Below are positions 33,231 through 42,681 of a stretch of 64,000 nucleotides of DNA, piece by piece. The first letter of the stretch is position 1. Each line of letters starts with the position of its first letter. The stretch is from the NCBI RefSeq assembly GCF_026341515.1, contig NZ_JAPEOK010000001.1, forward strand, positions 10,106,001-10,170,000, in the 5' to 3' direction. The notes beneath the pieces are model-generated. The model did not search any database. It was given only the letters and a program-made list of their open reading frames with translations, and had not been told where the DNA came from. Position numbers and translations under genes: made by a program. This DNA is from Streptomyces sp. NBC_00878 (GTDB taxonomy: Bacteria; Actinomycetota; Actinomycetes; Streptomycetales; Streptomycetaceae).

Positions 33231-33246
33231 AAAGGTCTGGACCGCT
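33231..33246. promoter_or_regulatory. DasR-like site (dre) upstream of the decayed lectin gene
   Basis: AAAGGTCTGGACCGCT matches 12 of 16 positions of the DasR response element ACTGGTCTAGACCACT, including the GGTCTnGACC core. DasR is the GlcNAc-responsive GntR repressor of chitin utilisation in Streptomyces. The site lies 99 bases upstream of the decayed gene and about 250 bases upstream of the sigma gene. Confidence 0.5.
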
Positions 33247-33495
33247 TTCGTCAAGACGTGAAGTAAGCGGTGAGGGAAGCGAGTTGCAGCTTCCGGCCAG
33301 GCTCCGTTCGGCCGCGGGAGTACGCATGCGCGGCGTTCGTCCCGCGTTGGGTACTCCCGCAATTCAGTGACCCTGCGTGTGCACGGAACAGCCACCTGAG
33401 CTACCTCCGTCGCACAGCCCCACGTGGTACTTCTTCCGGATGCGGCTGTGGTGAAAGGAAGCGGCAGGTGCTGGACACGACTGGTTGTGGAATCC

Positions 33496-34071
33496 ATGAC
33501 GGAACAGGAGATGCGCCGTGGTCGGCAGGCGCGCTTCGAAGGACTGGCGCATGTGGTGGCGGAACCGCTGCACCGGTATCTGCTACGACGGACCAGCCCC
33601 GACCTGGTCGATGACGTCTTGTCGGACACGCTGCTGGTGCTGTGGCGTCGCCTCGACGACGTTCCCGGCCTCGGAACCGGTTGCGCACCCGGTCCCGATG
33701 ATGTGCTTCCGTGGTGCTACGGAGTGGCGCGGGGCTGCCTGGCGAACGCCCACCGCGCCGACGGGCGCAGGCTCCGCCTGCTGGAGCGGCTGATCCGGAC
33801 ACAGCAGCACCCTCCGGCAACGGCCGTCGATCACAGCGACCTGCATGCCGCGCTCGACCGTCTCGGGGAACTGGATCGCGAGGTGGTGCGACTGTGGGCG
33901 TGGGAGGGCCTGGCACCGCGTCAGATCGCGGAGGCGACCGGGCTCACCTCCAACGCCGTCAGTCTGCGGCTGCACCGGGTGAAAAAGAAGCTCGCCACAC
34001 AGTTGGGGCCGACGCGAAAGAACGCCGATCGGGCCGGACACAAGCCGGATGAAGGAAGGAGCAGTCAGTGA
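33496..34071 (+). CDS. ECF-type RNA polymerase sigma factor
   Basis: 191 residues. Region 2 is 'HVVAEPLHRYLLRRTSPDLVDDVLSDTLLVLWRRLDDV...LPWCYGVARGCLANAHR', region 4 'LDRLGELDREVVRLWAWEGLAPRQIAEATGLTSNAVSLRLHRVKKKL'. I chose the ATG at 33496; an in-frame GTG lies nine bases upstream and neither has a strong ribosome-binding site. The stop overlaps the GTG of the following membrane protein, a typical sigma/anti-sigma arrangement. The promoters it reads are unknown. Confidence 0.88.
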   Translation: MTEQEMRRGRQARFEGLAHVVAEPLHRYLLRRTSPDLVDDVLSDTLLVLWRRLDDVPGLGTGCAPGPDDVLPWCYGVARGCLANAHRADGRRLRLLERLIRTQQHPPATAVDHSDLHAALDRLGELDREVVRLWAWEGLAPRQIAEATGLTSNAVSLRLHRVKKKLATQLGPTRKNADRAGHKPDEGRSSQ

Positions 34072-34715
34072 ATGACGACGAGCTGCTGGCCCGGCTCAGG
34101 GCCGCGGACCCGGCACTGACCTCAAGTGCTCCGCCGCCCGACATCAACCGCCTTGTGGAGGCTGCCGTGAACACCGAGACCGCACCCCAGTCCGAGAAGA
34201 CCACCGACGGCATCACCAACCACCCTGCGAAGGCCACCGCAGGACGGAGCCGCCGCGGTCTCCTCACACTCGCGGCAACCGCCGCTCTGCTGCTCCTCGG
34301 AGGCGGCATCGCCGGAGGAATCATGCTGAACGACGACAACGGTCACCCGTCCCCGTCCGCGTCCAAGTCCGCGTCCGCTCCGCTGTCTCTGACCCTCGCG
34401 AGCGATGCGGGCAGGGGCAAGTGCATGGAACCCACCCCCGACACGCTGCGCGGGTACCCGACGCTCTTCGAGGGAACCGTCACCTCGGTTGAGGGGTCCT
34501 CGGTCATCTTCCAGGTCGATCTCTGGTTGCGCGGTGGCGACTCGGAGACGGTACGGCTCCAGAGCGGCGACCCGGACATCTCGGAGACCCTGACGTTCCT
34601 GGCCGGAGAGCACTACATCGTGGCCGCCACCAAAGACGGCACCGTCCCGATGTGCGGGGCGAACGGGGCCTCGGACGAAACCATCAAACAGTTCCGTCAG
34701 GCATTCGGAAAGTGA
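34068..34715 (+). CDS. membrane-anchored partner of the sigma factor (putative anti-sigma)
   Basis: 215 residues from GTG, with GAAGGAAGGA upstream. A cytosolic N terminus of about 65 residues starts 'MNDDELLARLRAADPAL', common in proteins co-transcribed with such sigma factors. One transmembrane helix follows ('LLTLAATAALLLLGGGIAGGIML'), then an extracellular domain with two cysteines ('GKCMEPTPDTL...VPMCGANG'), possibly one disulphide. There is no zinc-binding HxxxCxxC anti-sigma motif, so anti-sigma function is an inference from position and topology. Confidence 0.65.
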   Translation: MNDDELLARLRAADPALTSSAPPPDINRLVEAAVNTETAPQSEKTTDGITNHPAKATAGRSRRGLLTLAATAALLLLGGGIAGGIMLNDDNGHPSPSASKSASAPLSLTLASDAGRGKCMEPTPDTLRGYPTLFEGTVTSVEGSSVIFQVDLWLRGGDSETVRLQSGDPDISETLTFLAGEHYIVAATKDGTVPMCGANGASDETIKQFRQAFGK

Positions 34716-34803
34716 CGACCCGGCACCGGCCGTCTGCCGCGCCGGTCGTGGGTTCCTCGAAAACGCTTCCCGCCGGGCATCACGGCACACCTCAGTCATG
34801 ACA

Positions 34804-34877
34804 GCGGCCTTCGGTTGATCCCGTACCTCTGTGACGGAGCACAGGCTCAACGGAGTACAGGATCAATCGAAGGCCGC
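34804..34877. terminator. long-stem bidirectional terminator
   Basis: An 18-bp inverted repeat with one mismatch (34804-34821 against 34860-34877) encloses 38 bases that include a second small hairpin (CTGTG/CACAG). It lies between convergent ends, 88 bases after the sigma-partner stop and 2 bases beyond the histidine kinase stop. Confidence 0.8.
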
Positions 34878-34879
34878 CC

Positions 34880-36709
34880 CTACGTCGGCAGCCGCAGCGT
34901 GAAGACGGTGCCGGCGTCCACCTCGCTGCGCACCGCCACCGAGCCCCCGTGTGCTTCCACCAGCTTGCGGGCGATCGCCAGTCCCAGCCCGCTGCCGCCG
35001 GTGCGACGGCTGCGGGACTTCTCCGCGCGCCAGAACCGGTCGAAGACCCGCGGCAGGTCCTCTGCCGCGATCCCTGTCCCGGTGTCCGCCACCTCGATCA
35101 GCGTGGCGTCCCCGGTGGCCGTGACCCGCAGTTCCACCGAGCCTCCGGCCGGGGTGTGCCGGACCGCGTTGGAGACCAGGTTGCCCACAGCCTGCCGCAG
35201 CCGGACCGGGTCGCCGTCGATCCAGTGGTCCGGCGGCGCCTTGGTGGTGACGCGGACACCGGTGGTCTCGGCCCGGGCCCGGTAGGCGGCGCCGACCTGG
35301 CCGACGAGTTCGCCGACCTCGACCCTTTCCCGGTGCAGGTGCAGCGCTCCCGCGTCTGCCGCGGCGAGGTCCTGGAGGTCGTCGATGACGTGCTGGAGCA
35401 GGACGGCCTCCTCGTGCAGCGAGGTGAGGAATTCCTGGTCGGCGGGTACATGGCGGTCCTGTGCGGCCTCCAGCCAGCCGCGGATGTTGCTCAGCGGGGT
35501 GCGCAGTTCGTGAGCGACGTCGCCGACCATGGCCCGGCGCTGCTCCTCCAGCCGGGCCCGGTGGGCGGTCATGTCGTTGAACGTCTCCGTGAGCCGTCCG
35601 ATCTCGTCGTCGGTGGTGACCGGGACCAGCGCGGTACCGTCCCCGTCCCGCATCCGCTGGGCGGCGTCCGTCAGCGCGTGCAGCGGCCGGACCAGCCGGA
35701 CGGCGGCGAGCGCGGTGACGCCGAGGGCGAGGGCGAAGACCAGGCCCGCGGCGCCCGCGACACGGGCGATGTTGGCGCCGGAAAGGCGGAAGCCCTGCGA
35801 GACGCTCTCTCCGGAGTCGACGAAGAGCCTTGCGGACGGCGCCACATAGGACTTCAGCAGCGTCTTGCGTCCCTCGGTGATGCACGGCGGGATCTGCCGC
35901 TCCGCACCCTCCCTGAGCGGCGCTGACACCCCCGCGCCCAGCCGCCAGGAGAAGTCGGGCTGTACCCTCACCGCGCTCAGCCCGGTGTTCGCCAGACAGT
36001 CGGCGACCAGCGGGTCGAGCCGGCGTAGCGCTGCGCGTTCGGTGGCTGTCGGCCGGCCCAGCCGCGCGCTGTCGCAGCCCTTGGCCCGCTGATCGCCGGA
36101 CCCGGTGAAGGTGCGTATCGTGGGCCGGCCGCTCGGAGCGTGCACCACGGTGGCCTCCACCCCCTGCCCGCGCAGGCATTCGACCTGCTGGAGGGCGTAG
36201 CCGTCCATGGTTCGGCGTTCGGCACCGGTCAGCTTGAACGGGCCGGTGGCGCGCCGGTCGATGGGATCCGCGCCGTTGACGGCCAGCGGGTCGACGACGG
36301 CCCAGGCCCGGCCGGGCAGTCCGCCGGAGTGCGGCGCGGTGTCGGCGAGTGAGACGCCGTCCTGGGTGACGAGGGCGATCCGGCGGCCGGTTCGACGGGC
36401 CAGGTCACGGACCACGGGGCTGACGCCGTCCCAACTCGTGTGCGTGGCGGCGTACCCGGTGAGGGTGTCGAGCAGCAGTGTGTCGTCCGCGAGGATCCGG
36501 CCCTGCTGCTTCTTGATCGCGCCGGAGGTGGTCTGGACGGCGATCCAGACGGAGGCCGCGACCGAGCAGGCGGCGACCAGCGCGGAGACGGCCAGCAGGC
36601 GCACGATCAGGCTCCGGCGGACCGGGGGCCTCGCGGCTCGTCTCCGCCCATCCGTGGCCGCGGGCCCGGGCCCGGCTCCGGTGCCGTCCTTGCCGGGGCC
36701 GTCAGTCAT
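34880..36709 (-). CDS. two-component sensor histidine kinase
   Basis: 609 residues. N-terminal membrane helix ('SLIVRLLAVSALVAACSVAASVWIAV'), a large extracytoplasmic sensor of about 240 residues with several cysteines ('VECLRGQGVEA', 'KGCDSARLG', 'VADCLANTGL', 'PPCITEG'), a second helix, HAMP ('RLVRPLHALTDAAQRMRDGDG'), H-box 'DVAHELRTPLSN', N-box 'NLVSNAVRHTP', and G-boxes 'DTGTGIA' and 'GGSGLGLAIARKL'. It overlaps its response regulator by 8 bases. The exporter genes divergent from the pair are the likely targets. Confidence 0.93.
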   Translation of the reverse strand: MTDGPGKDGTGAGPGPAATDGRRRAARPPVRRSLIVRLLAVSALVAACSVAASVWIAVQTTSGAIKKQQGRILADDTLLLDTLTGYAATHTSWDGVSPVVRDLARRTGRRIALVTQDGVSLADTAPHSGGLPGRAWAVVDPLAVNGADPIDRRATGPFKLTGAERRTMDGYALQQVECLRGQGVEATVVHAPSGRPTIRTFTGSGDQRAKGCDSARLGRPTATERAALRRLDPLVADCLANTGLSAVRVQPDFSWRLGAGVSAPLREGAERQIPPCITEGRKTLLKSYVAPSARLFVDSGESVSQGFRLSGANIARVAGAAGLVFALALGVTALAAVRLVRPLHALTDAAQRMRDGDGTALVPVTTDDEIGRLTETFNDMTAHRARLEEQRRAMVGDVAHELRTPLSNIRGWLEAAQDRHVPADQEFLTSLHEEAVLLQHVIDDLQDLAAADAGALHLHRERVEVGELVGQVGAAYRARAETTGVRVTTKAPPDHWIDGDPVRLRQAVGNLVSNAVRHTPAGGSVELRVTATGDATLIEVADTGTGIAAEDLPRVFDRFWRAEKSRSRRTGGSGLGLAIARKLVEAHGGSVAVRSEVDAGTVFTLRLPT

Positions 36710-37409
36710 GGCCCGGCCCAGCGGTGAGCTTGTAGCCCACGCCGTACACGGTGATCAGCCGGGACGGGCGTCCCGGGGATGTCTCGATCTTCTTGCGCAG
36801 GTTCATGATGTGCACGTCCACGGTCCGTGAGGTGACGAACCGGTCGATGCCGTGCAGCACTTCCAGTATTTGCTGTCGGCCGAAGACCTGGTCCGGCTGG
36901 GCGGCCAGCGCGGCCAACAGCCGGAACTCCCCCGGGGTGCAGTCCACCGGCCGCCCCTCGACAGTGACCAGATGACGGACGGGGTCGACGGTGACCGCAC
37001 CGACGGCGAGCACCGGATCGGCGGCGCCAGGGCTCTGCCGGCGGGAGGTGCGGCGCAGCAGCGTACGGACCCGGGCCATCAGCTCGCGCGGGCTGTAGGG
37101 CTTGGTGAGGTAGTCGTCGGCGCCGAGGTCCAGACCGAGCAGCAGGTCGTCCTCGGCGGACCGCGCGGTGAGCATGAGGACCGGCAGTTCCTCGTCCGAG
37201 GCGCGCAGGATGCGGACCACGTCCAGGCCGTCGACGCGAGGCATCATCACGTCGAGGACGAGCAGGTCGGGCGCGGCGCGCCGGATGTGGTCCAGGGCGT
37301 CGCGGCCGTCCCGGACGATCACGACGTGGTGGCCCTCGCTCTCCAGGTAGATCCGAGCGAGCCGGGCATGTTTCTCGTCGTCCTCGGCAACCATCACATG
37401 TGCGCACAC
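36702..37409 (-). CDS. OmpR-family response regulator
   Basis: 235 residues from GTG at 37409. The receiver shows the acidic pair 'VAEDDE', phospho-acceptor Asp in 'LLVLDVMMPRVDG', and 'LTARS...KPYSPREL' with the conserved Lys. The C-terminal winged helix reads 'CTPGEFRLLAALAAQPDQVFGRQQILEVLHG...SRTVDVHIMNLRKKIE...VYGVGYKL'. It is divergent from the lipoprotein-exporter operon with 88 bases between starts, so it likely controls both directions. Confidence 0.93.
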   Translation of the reverse strand: MCAHVMVAEDDEKHARLARIYLESEGHHVVIVRDGRDALDHIRRAAPDLLVLDVMMPRVDGLDVVRILRASDEELPVLMLTARSAEDDLLLGLDLGADDYLTKPYSPRELMARVRTLLRRTSRRQSPGAADPVLAVGAVTVDPVRHLVTVEGRPVDCTPGEFRLLAALAAQPDQVFGRQQILEVLHGIDRFVTSRTVDVHIMNLRKKIETSPGRPSRLITVYGVGYKLTAGPGHD

Positions 37410-37497
37410 CCTGCCGAGAATAGGCAGACGTCTGCCGGTGCGAAGACAGAATGTGGGGACGCACACGGGTCACTGACCCTGGCCTGACAAGTTCCTC

Positions 37498-38148
37498 ATG
37501 ATCCTGCGCGAGCTTGCGGCCATGGCGAAATTCTCATTGCGGCCCCGGCTGCCGCTGGTCCCGGCCGTACTGCTTCTGTCGGCCGTCCTCACCGGATGCG
37601 GGAGTGGTGGAGGCGGTGGCAGCGACACGGGCGACGCCGCGGACAAGGGCGACGTGGCTTCGATCGACAAGTCCGGATCCGGAACGGCAGCCGGCAAGAA
37701 GAGCGGTGCCGCGTCCTCCGACGCCGGCCGTCCCCAGTGGCGGCTGGACTCTTCCAGCGAGGAGGTGACCGCGCTCTGGTCCCGTTACTACAGCTGCCTC
37801 AAGGAGCACGGCGTCCGCTTTGTCCCGGCGAACGAGGCTCAACACACGGGTCCCGCCGGCACCGGCGAGGTCATCGCCGACCCTGACAGCCGCGAGCCCA
37901 GGGCCGCGTACGACACCTGTCAGATCAAGATGCCGCTGATCCCCGACGAGCTCGACCCGGACAAGAACCCCAAGTACAAGGAGCAACTCGCGGCCTCGGT
38001 CGCCTGCATGAACGACAAGGGCGTCGGGACCGTGGTCGCCGCGAACGGCGTGGACTGGAACTACACGGGTGAGTCGTCCCTCACCGAGGCACAGACTCGC
38101 AAGATCGTGGACGACTGTGAGCTGGAGGCCTTCAGTGGCAGGAGCTGA
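37498..38148 (+). CDS. lipoprotein of unknown function, first gene of an exporter operon
   Basis: 216 residues. Lipoprotein signal ('LPLVPAVLLLSAVLTGCGSGGGGGS'), a Gly/Ser/Asp/Lys linker, then a domain with four further cysteines ('YYSCLKEHGVRF', 'YDTCQIKMP', 'VACMNDKG', '[10 protein letters not shown]'), likely two disulphides. The 'CLKEHGV' type motif is common in lipoproteins that accompany MacA/MacB-like exporters and two-component systems in actinobacteria. It may sense or capture the exported compound. It overlaps the next gene by 14 bases. Confidence 0.82.
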   Translation: MILRELAAMAKFSLRPRLPLVPAVLLLSAVLTGCGSGGGGGSDTGDAADKGDVASIDKSGSGTAAGKKSGAASSDAGRPQWRLDSSSEEVTALWSRYYSCLKEHGVRFVPANEAQHTGPAGTGEVIADPDSREPRAAYDTCQIKMPLIPDELDPDKNPKYKEQLAASVACMNDKGVGTVVAANGVDWNYTGESSLTEAQTRKIVDDCELEAFSGRS

Positions 38149-39292
38149 GCCGGAGGAGGGCACCGAGCCGGATCGCCGGCGGACGGGACGGCGGCAGTTG
38201 CTCGCGGTGGTCGCGGTCCTCGTCGTCGCCGGGGCAGCGGGCGGTGTCGTGGTCTCCCGGACGGACAACGGCGAAAGGTCCGCTGCCGCCGCCAAGCGGG
38301 TGAAGGTCGAGACCGCCCTCGTCGCCCGGGCCGACCTCGCCGACACCCAGGAGATGAACGGCACGCTGGGCTTCGGCACCGAGCGGCCGTTCACCGGCGC
38401 CAAGGCCGGGACGGTCACCTGGCTGCCGGCGAGCGGCGACACGATCACCCGCGGCCGGACCCTGTACAAGGTCGACGACCGCCCGGTGCCCGTGTTCTTC
38501 GGCGCGACCCCGCTCTTCCGTACGCTCGACAAGCCGGGGCAGACCGGCAGCGACGTCGTGGTCGTCGCGCAGAACCTACGGGCGCTCGGCTACGACATCG
38601 ACCGTATCCCCGGCGCCGACAGCCCCCTGATCGACGACGGCGCCGACCGCGGCCGGTTCACCACCATGCTCGCCGCGGCCCTCAAACGCTGGCAGAAGCA
38701 GGTCGGCATGAAGCCCACCGGACGACTGGAGGCGGGCGACGTGGCCGTGCTGCCGGGCCAGGTACGCGTCGGCGCGCTCTCCGCACAGCTCGGCGCCGAC
38801 GCCAAGGCCGCGCTGATGACGCTCACCTCGACGGCAAAGGCCGTCACCGTGCCCGTGGCCGCGACCGAGATCGGCACCGTCAGGAAGGGCACGCGGGTCA
38901 CCGTCGTCCTGCCCGACGGCAAGCAGACGAAGGGCCGCGTCGAGCGGATCAGCCGGATCGCGGTCGGGGGCGGCCAGGACGACGGCGGCCAGGGCGGCGG
39001 CCTCCAGGACGGCGGCGCGCCGAAGCTGGACGTGACTGTCCTGCTCAGCGACACGGTGGACGTACGCGCGCTGGACTCGGCGGCAGTGCGAGTCCGGTTC
39101 ACGACCCAGACCCGGAAAGGCGTGCTGACCGTGCCCGTCGGGGCACTCGTCGCGCTGAGCGAGGGCGGGTACGCGCTCCAGCGGCCGGACGGGCGGCTGA
39201 TCGCCGTCGAGACCGGCATGTTCGCGCGCGGGCTGGTCGAGGTGCGAGGCGAGGGGCTGACGTCCGGCACCCGGGTCGTGGTCGCCTCGTGA
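38135..39292 (+). CDS. MacA/HlyD-like membrane fusion protein with peptidoglycan-binding domain
   Basis: 385 residues from GTG with GGAGG six bases upstream. N-terminal membrane anchor ('[21 protein letters not shown]'), a biotinyl-lipoyl-like hairpin region ('[24 protein letters not shown]'), an inserted peptidoglycan-binding-type domain ('[14 protein letters not shown]...[25 protein letters not shown]'), and a beta-barrel ('[25 protein letters not shown]'). A Gly/Gln/Asp low-complexity loop lies near residue 283. It connects the exporter to the cell wall. The stop overlaps the ATPase start. Confidence 0.86.
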   Translation: MAGAEPEEGTEPDRRRTGRRQLLAVVAVLVVAGAAGGVVVSRTDNGERSAAAAKRVKVETALVARADLADTQEMNGTLGFGTERPFTGAKAGTVTWLPASGDTITRGRTLYKVDDRPVPVFFGATPLFRTLDKPGQTGSDVVVVAQNLRALGYDIDRIPGADSPLIDDGADRGRFTTMLAAALKRWQKQVGMKPTGRLEAGDVAVLPGQVRVGALSAQLGADAKAALMTLTSTAKAVTVPVAATEIGTVRKGTRVTVVLPDGKQTKGRVERISRIAVGGGQDDGGQGGGLQDGGAPKLDVTVLLSDTVDVRALDSAAVRVRFTTQTRKGVLTVPVGALVALSEGGYALQRPDGRLIAVETGMFARGLVEVRGEGLTSGTRVVVAS

Positions 39293-40152
39293 ACCCCCAC
39301 ACCGCCCCGGGCAGTACCCGGGACGCCCGTACGGAGGACGCCGCCCACGCCACGCAGGGGGACCGGACGGACAGTCCCCGTCCGCACGGAACCGACGCCG
39401 CCGAAGCCGCCCCCGTCCTCGCCGTCGCCCACGCCTCCCGCAGCTACCCCGGCGGCGTCACCGCCCTCAACGACGTCTCCCTCACCATTGGCCCCGGCGA
39501 ACTCCTCGCCATCACCGGCCCGTCCGGCTCCGGCAAGTCCACCCTGCTCAACCTGATGGGCACCCTGGACCGGCCGACCAGCGGCACGGTGAGCATCGAC
39601 GGGCAGGACGTCGCCGTGCTGCACGACCGGCAGTTGTCCGCACTGCGCGGGCGCAGTCTGGGCTTCGTCTTCCAGCAGTTCCATCTCACCGACGGGCTCA
39701 GCGCCGCGGAGAACGTGGCGACCGGTCTGCTCTACGCGGGCGTCCCGCGCCGTCGGCGCCGCCCGCTGGCGCTGGAGGCGCTCAGCAGGGTCGGCCTCGG
39801 GCACCGTGCCGGGCATCGGCCGCATGAGCTGTCCGGCGGGGAGAAGCAGCGGGTCGCCATCGCGCGGGCACTGGTGAACCGGCCCTCGCTGCTCCTCGCC
39901 GACGAACCGACGGGCGCTCTGGACACCGCCAACGGACAGGTCGTACTGGACCTGCTGACCGCCCTCAACGCGGACGGCACCACCATCGCGGTCATCACCC
40001 ACGACCGGGACATCGCCGTCCTGCTGCCGCGACGGGTGGAGATCCGTGACGGCCGCATTGTCGCCGACAGCGGAACCCCCGCGCGCCCACGAGGCATCGG
40101 TGACTCCGACTCCGCCACCCTCGCCCTCCCGACGATGAGGCCCAACCCATGA
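39289..40152 (+). CDS. ABC transporter ATP-binding protein, MacB/LolD type
   Basis: 287 residues. After a 40-residue Pro/Ala/Asp-rich tail come '[18 protein letters not shown]', Walker A 'GPSGSGKST', Q-loop '[11 protein letters not shown]', signature 'LSGGEKQR', Walker B '[12 protein letters not shown]' and H-loop 'ITHD'. This is the MacB-type family that uses mechanotransmission instead of transport through the membrane. The GTG overlaps the upstream stop and the end overlaps the permease (ATGA). Confidence 0.93.
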   Translation: MNPHTAPGSTRDARTEDAAHATQGDRTDSPRPHGTDAAEAAPVLAVAHASRSYPGGVTALNDVSLTIGPGELLAITGPSGSGKSTLLNLMGTLDRPTSGTVSIDGQDVAVLHDRQLSALRGRSLGFVFQQFHLTDGLSAAENVATGLLYAGVPRRRRRPLALEALSRVGLGHRAGHRPHELSGGEKQRVAIARALVNRPSLLLADEPTGALDTANGQVVLDLLTALNADGTTIAVITHDRDIAVLLPRRVEIRDGRIVADSGTPARPRGIGDSDSATLALPTMRPNP

Positions 40153-41357
40153 CGCGCCGCCGCTCCATTGCCCCGGTCCGGCTCGCCCCCGGTGACATCC
40201 TGCGACTCGGGCTGATCGGGATCCGGACCCACAAGCTGCGCGCCGCGCTCTCCGCACTCGGTATCTCCATCGGCATTGCCACGCTCGTCCTGGTCATCGG
40301 CATCCCGGCGTCCAGCCAGCGGGCCTTGATGGAGGAGCTGAGCGCGCTCGGTCCCAACCTGCTGCGCGCCGAACCGGTGCGCGACCGAGATCCGCCCGTA
40401 CTACTGGAGCCCGGGGCGGTCGGCGCGGTGCGCCGCATCGGCCCGGTCACCGACGTCAGCGCGGTCGCCAACACCCACGTCCGGATCCGGCGTTCGGACC
40501 GCGTACCGGAGAGCGACGGGGCCGGACTGTCCGTCCTCGCGGCCCGCACCGACCTGCTGCCGACCGTCCACGCGCGCGTGGCGTCCGGACGGTTCCTGGA
40601 CCGGGGCACCGCCCGGTTCCCGACCGTGGTGCTCGGCCACCGGGCGGCGCAGCGGCTGGGCGTCTCGGAGATACGGGCCGACCGGCCGGTCCAAGTGGCC
40701 GTCGGCGACACGTGGTTCACGGTCATCGGCATACTCGCGCCAGTCCCCCTCGCCACCGACCTGGACAGCACCGCGCTGGTCGGCTGGGACGCGGCCCGCG
40801 ACCGGCTCGGCTTCGACGGCCGCCCCACGGCGATCTACGTGAAAGCGGACGAGAACCGCCTGGAGGCCGTACGGAACGTACTCGCCCCCACCCTGTACCC
40901 GCAGGCGCCCGGGCTGGTGAACGTCAGCCGCCCCTCCGACGCGCTGGCCGCCAAGCGCGCCACCGAGAGCACCTTCTCCGCGCTCTTTCTGGGGCTCGGC
41001 GCGGTGGCCCTGCTGGTCGGCGGGATCGGGGTCGCCAACACCATGGTCATCTCGGTGCTGGAACGCCGCCGGGAGATCGGGCTGCGCCAGGCCCTGGGCG
41101 CCAGCCGGGGACAGATCCGCGCCCAGTTCCTCACCGAGTCGGTGGTGCTCAGCGGGCTCGGCGGAGTCGCGGGGGGAGTGATCGGCACGACGGCGACTCT
41201 GGGATATGCCCTGTGGCGCGGCTGGCCGCCGGTGATCCCACTCGACGCGACGGGCGCCGGCTTCGGCAGCGCGCTGCTCGTCGGTATGGCGGCAGGCGTC
41301 TACCCGTCGATCCGCGCCGCCCGGCTGCCCCCAACCGAGGCGCTGGCCACACCCTGA
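40149..41357 (+). CDS. ABC transporter permease, MacB/FtsX type
   Basis: 402 residues. First helix '[23 protein letters not shown]', a periplasm-facing MacB_PCD domain of about 220 residues, then three helices ('[52 protein letters not shown]' is the FtsX signature). With the upstream fusion protein and ATPase it forms an exporter, probably for a peptide or antibiotic-like compound, induced through the divergent two-component system (inference). Confidence 0.92.
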   Translation: MTRRRSIAPVRLAPGDILRLGLIGIRTHKLRAALSALGISIGIATLVLVIGIPASSQRALMEELSALGPNLLRAEPVRDRDPPVLLEPGAVGAVRRIGPVTDVSAVANTHVRIRRSDRVPESDGAGLSVLAARTDLLPTVHARVASGRFLDRGTARFPTVVLGHRAAQRLGVSEIRADRPVQVAVGDTWFTVIGILAPVPLATDLDSTALVGWDAARDRLGFDGRPTAIYVKADENRLEAVRNVLAPTLYPQAPGLVNVSRPSDALAAKRATESTFSALFLGLGAVALLVGGIGVANTMVISVLERRREIGLRQALGASRGQIRAQFLTESVVLSGLGGVAGGVIGTTATLGYALWRGWPPVIPLDATGAGFGSALLVGMAAGVYPSIRAARLPPTEALATP

Positions 41358-41458
41358 CCACGGGGCTCCGGACAGGCGGCGTCATCGCCCCTCTTTCGCC
41401 TTCATCCTGGCGCTCTGCCAAGCCATCGAACCGCCAACACTCAATAGGGAGGAACTCC

Positions 41459-42370
41459 TTGCGTCGGAACCATCAGCACCGTTCCCGCGTCGCATTGCTG
41501 CCCCTGGCCACGGCTTTCGCGATGCTCAGCGCTTGTTCGGCTGCCGAAAGCCGAGCCACCACGATCCCGAGCCAGTCGCCGCAAACCGCGAGCCGCGCAG
41601 TAGAGCAACAGCCGGAAGGCGGCTACACAACCTCCGGTGAGAAGCCTGCCGTCTATAAGCCTGCCGCCCCCGAGTACACCGTGCGAACTCCAGCGGGACA
41701 CCTGGTCAACGACTGCGTTCCCAAGCGCCTGTGGAAAAGCGTCACCACTCTCACCACCAAGGACCAAAAGCACCTCTCCACACTGATTCTCGGCAAAGGG
41801 CCGAACGCCATCTACTTCGGGCATCAGTACGGCGGCCAGATCTGTAACCTCCTGGATCTGGCCGAAGGGTTCGTCAAGCGCGGGTACCGGGTGATCATGC
41901 CGGAATTCCGCGGCCACGTGGCCTCCGAAGAGTCGGAGACATCCAGCCCGCTGGACGCGAAGGCCGCCTTCGACAAGCTCAAGAAACTCGGCACGAAGCG
42001 CGTTTTCCTGACGGGCGCGTCCTGCGGCGGCACCACCGCCGCCACAGAAGGTGTCAAGAGCGGTATTCCCCTTGTCGGCCTGACTCTGCTGTCCTCACCG
42101 GCCCGCTGTGACGGTGACGCTGTCGCAGCGGTGAAGAAGATCAAGCAGCCTTCCCTTTTCATGGTGGCGCACGACGACATGCAAGGTTTGCACGAGCGGG
42201 ATATCCGCGAAATGTTCGAGGCGTCCGCGGCACGGGACAAGCGCCTCATCGCCATTGATGGAGAAGCACATGGCACGTTGATGCTCTACGGCTCGAAGGA
42301 GGCCGACAAACTGCGCGCCAAAGTCATCGACTTCATAGCGGACACCTACGCGGCCAGCCTCGACAGGTAA
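41459..42370 (+). CDS. lipoprotein alpha/beta-hydrolase
   Basis: 303 residues from a TTG start with GGGAGGAAC just upstream. Lipoprotein signal ends 'ATAFAMLSACSAAES'. The hydrolase core shows 'NAIYFGHQYGG', 'GYRVIMPEFRGH', the nucleophile elbow 'LTGASCGG' (Ser), 'PSLFMVAHDD' (acid region) and 'DGEAHGTLML' (His). It resembles dienelactone-hydrolase-type or acyl esterase folds anchored outside the membrane. Its codon usage is less GC-biased than that of its neighbours, which may indicate acquisition. It starts 101 bases after the exporter permease. Confidence 0.75.
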   Translation: MRRNHQHRSRVALLPLATAFAMLSACSAAESRATTIPSQSPQTASRAVEQQPEGGYTTSGEKPAVYKPAAPEYTVRTPAGHLVNDCVPKRLWKSVTTLTTKDQKHLSTLILGKGPNAIYFGHQYGGQICNLLDLAEGFVKRGYRVIMPEFRGHVASEESETSSPLDAKAAFDKLKKLGTKRVFLTGASCGGTTAATEGVKSGIPLVGLTLLSSPARCDGDAVAAVKKIKQPSLFMVAHDDMQGLHERDIREMFEASAARDKRLIAIDGEAHGTLMLYGSKEADKLRAKVIDFIADTYAASLDR

Positions 42371-42681
42371 GCCTCGCACGCACGGGCGCGGGCGGGTGGG
42401 TCGCCCCTACTGGAGGCAATCCCCTCGCCCTTATCGAGGCAGCCCGGGAACTGAGTACCGGTCATCTCAGTGATGAGGCGCCGCAGGAGGACCGCGGGTG
42501 CTCCGTCCTCGCGTAGATGAGTGAGGCCGCGGCGACCACTGGTTCACCGCCGGAATGCTCGCCGAGCGCTTCGGCGCCCTTGTGACGAAAAGGAACCTGT
42601 AATAGGAGGGCGGCAGCACCGGCGGCCGTGTTGGTGCGCTCGCATACGCCCTTGCGCCGCGCGTTGGTCCGTTGCGGATCG
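42371..42681. other. 311-bp gap with a possible gene remnant
   Basis: Nothing long is supported here. A plus-strand stretch at about 42527-42602, open only after a TGA, reads 'DHWFTAGMLAERFGALV' before a TAA and looks like the C terminus of a lost protein. The remainder is GC-rich without clear hairpins. Confidence 0.35.
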
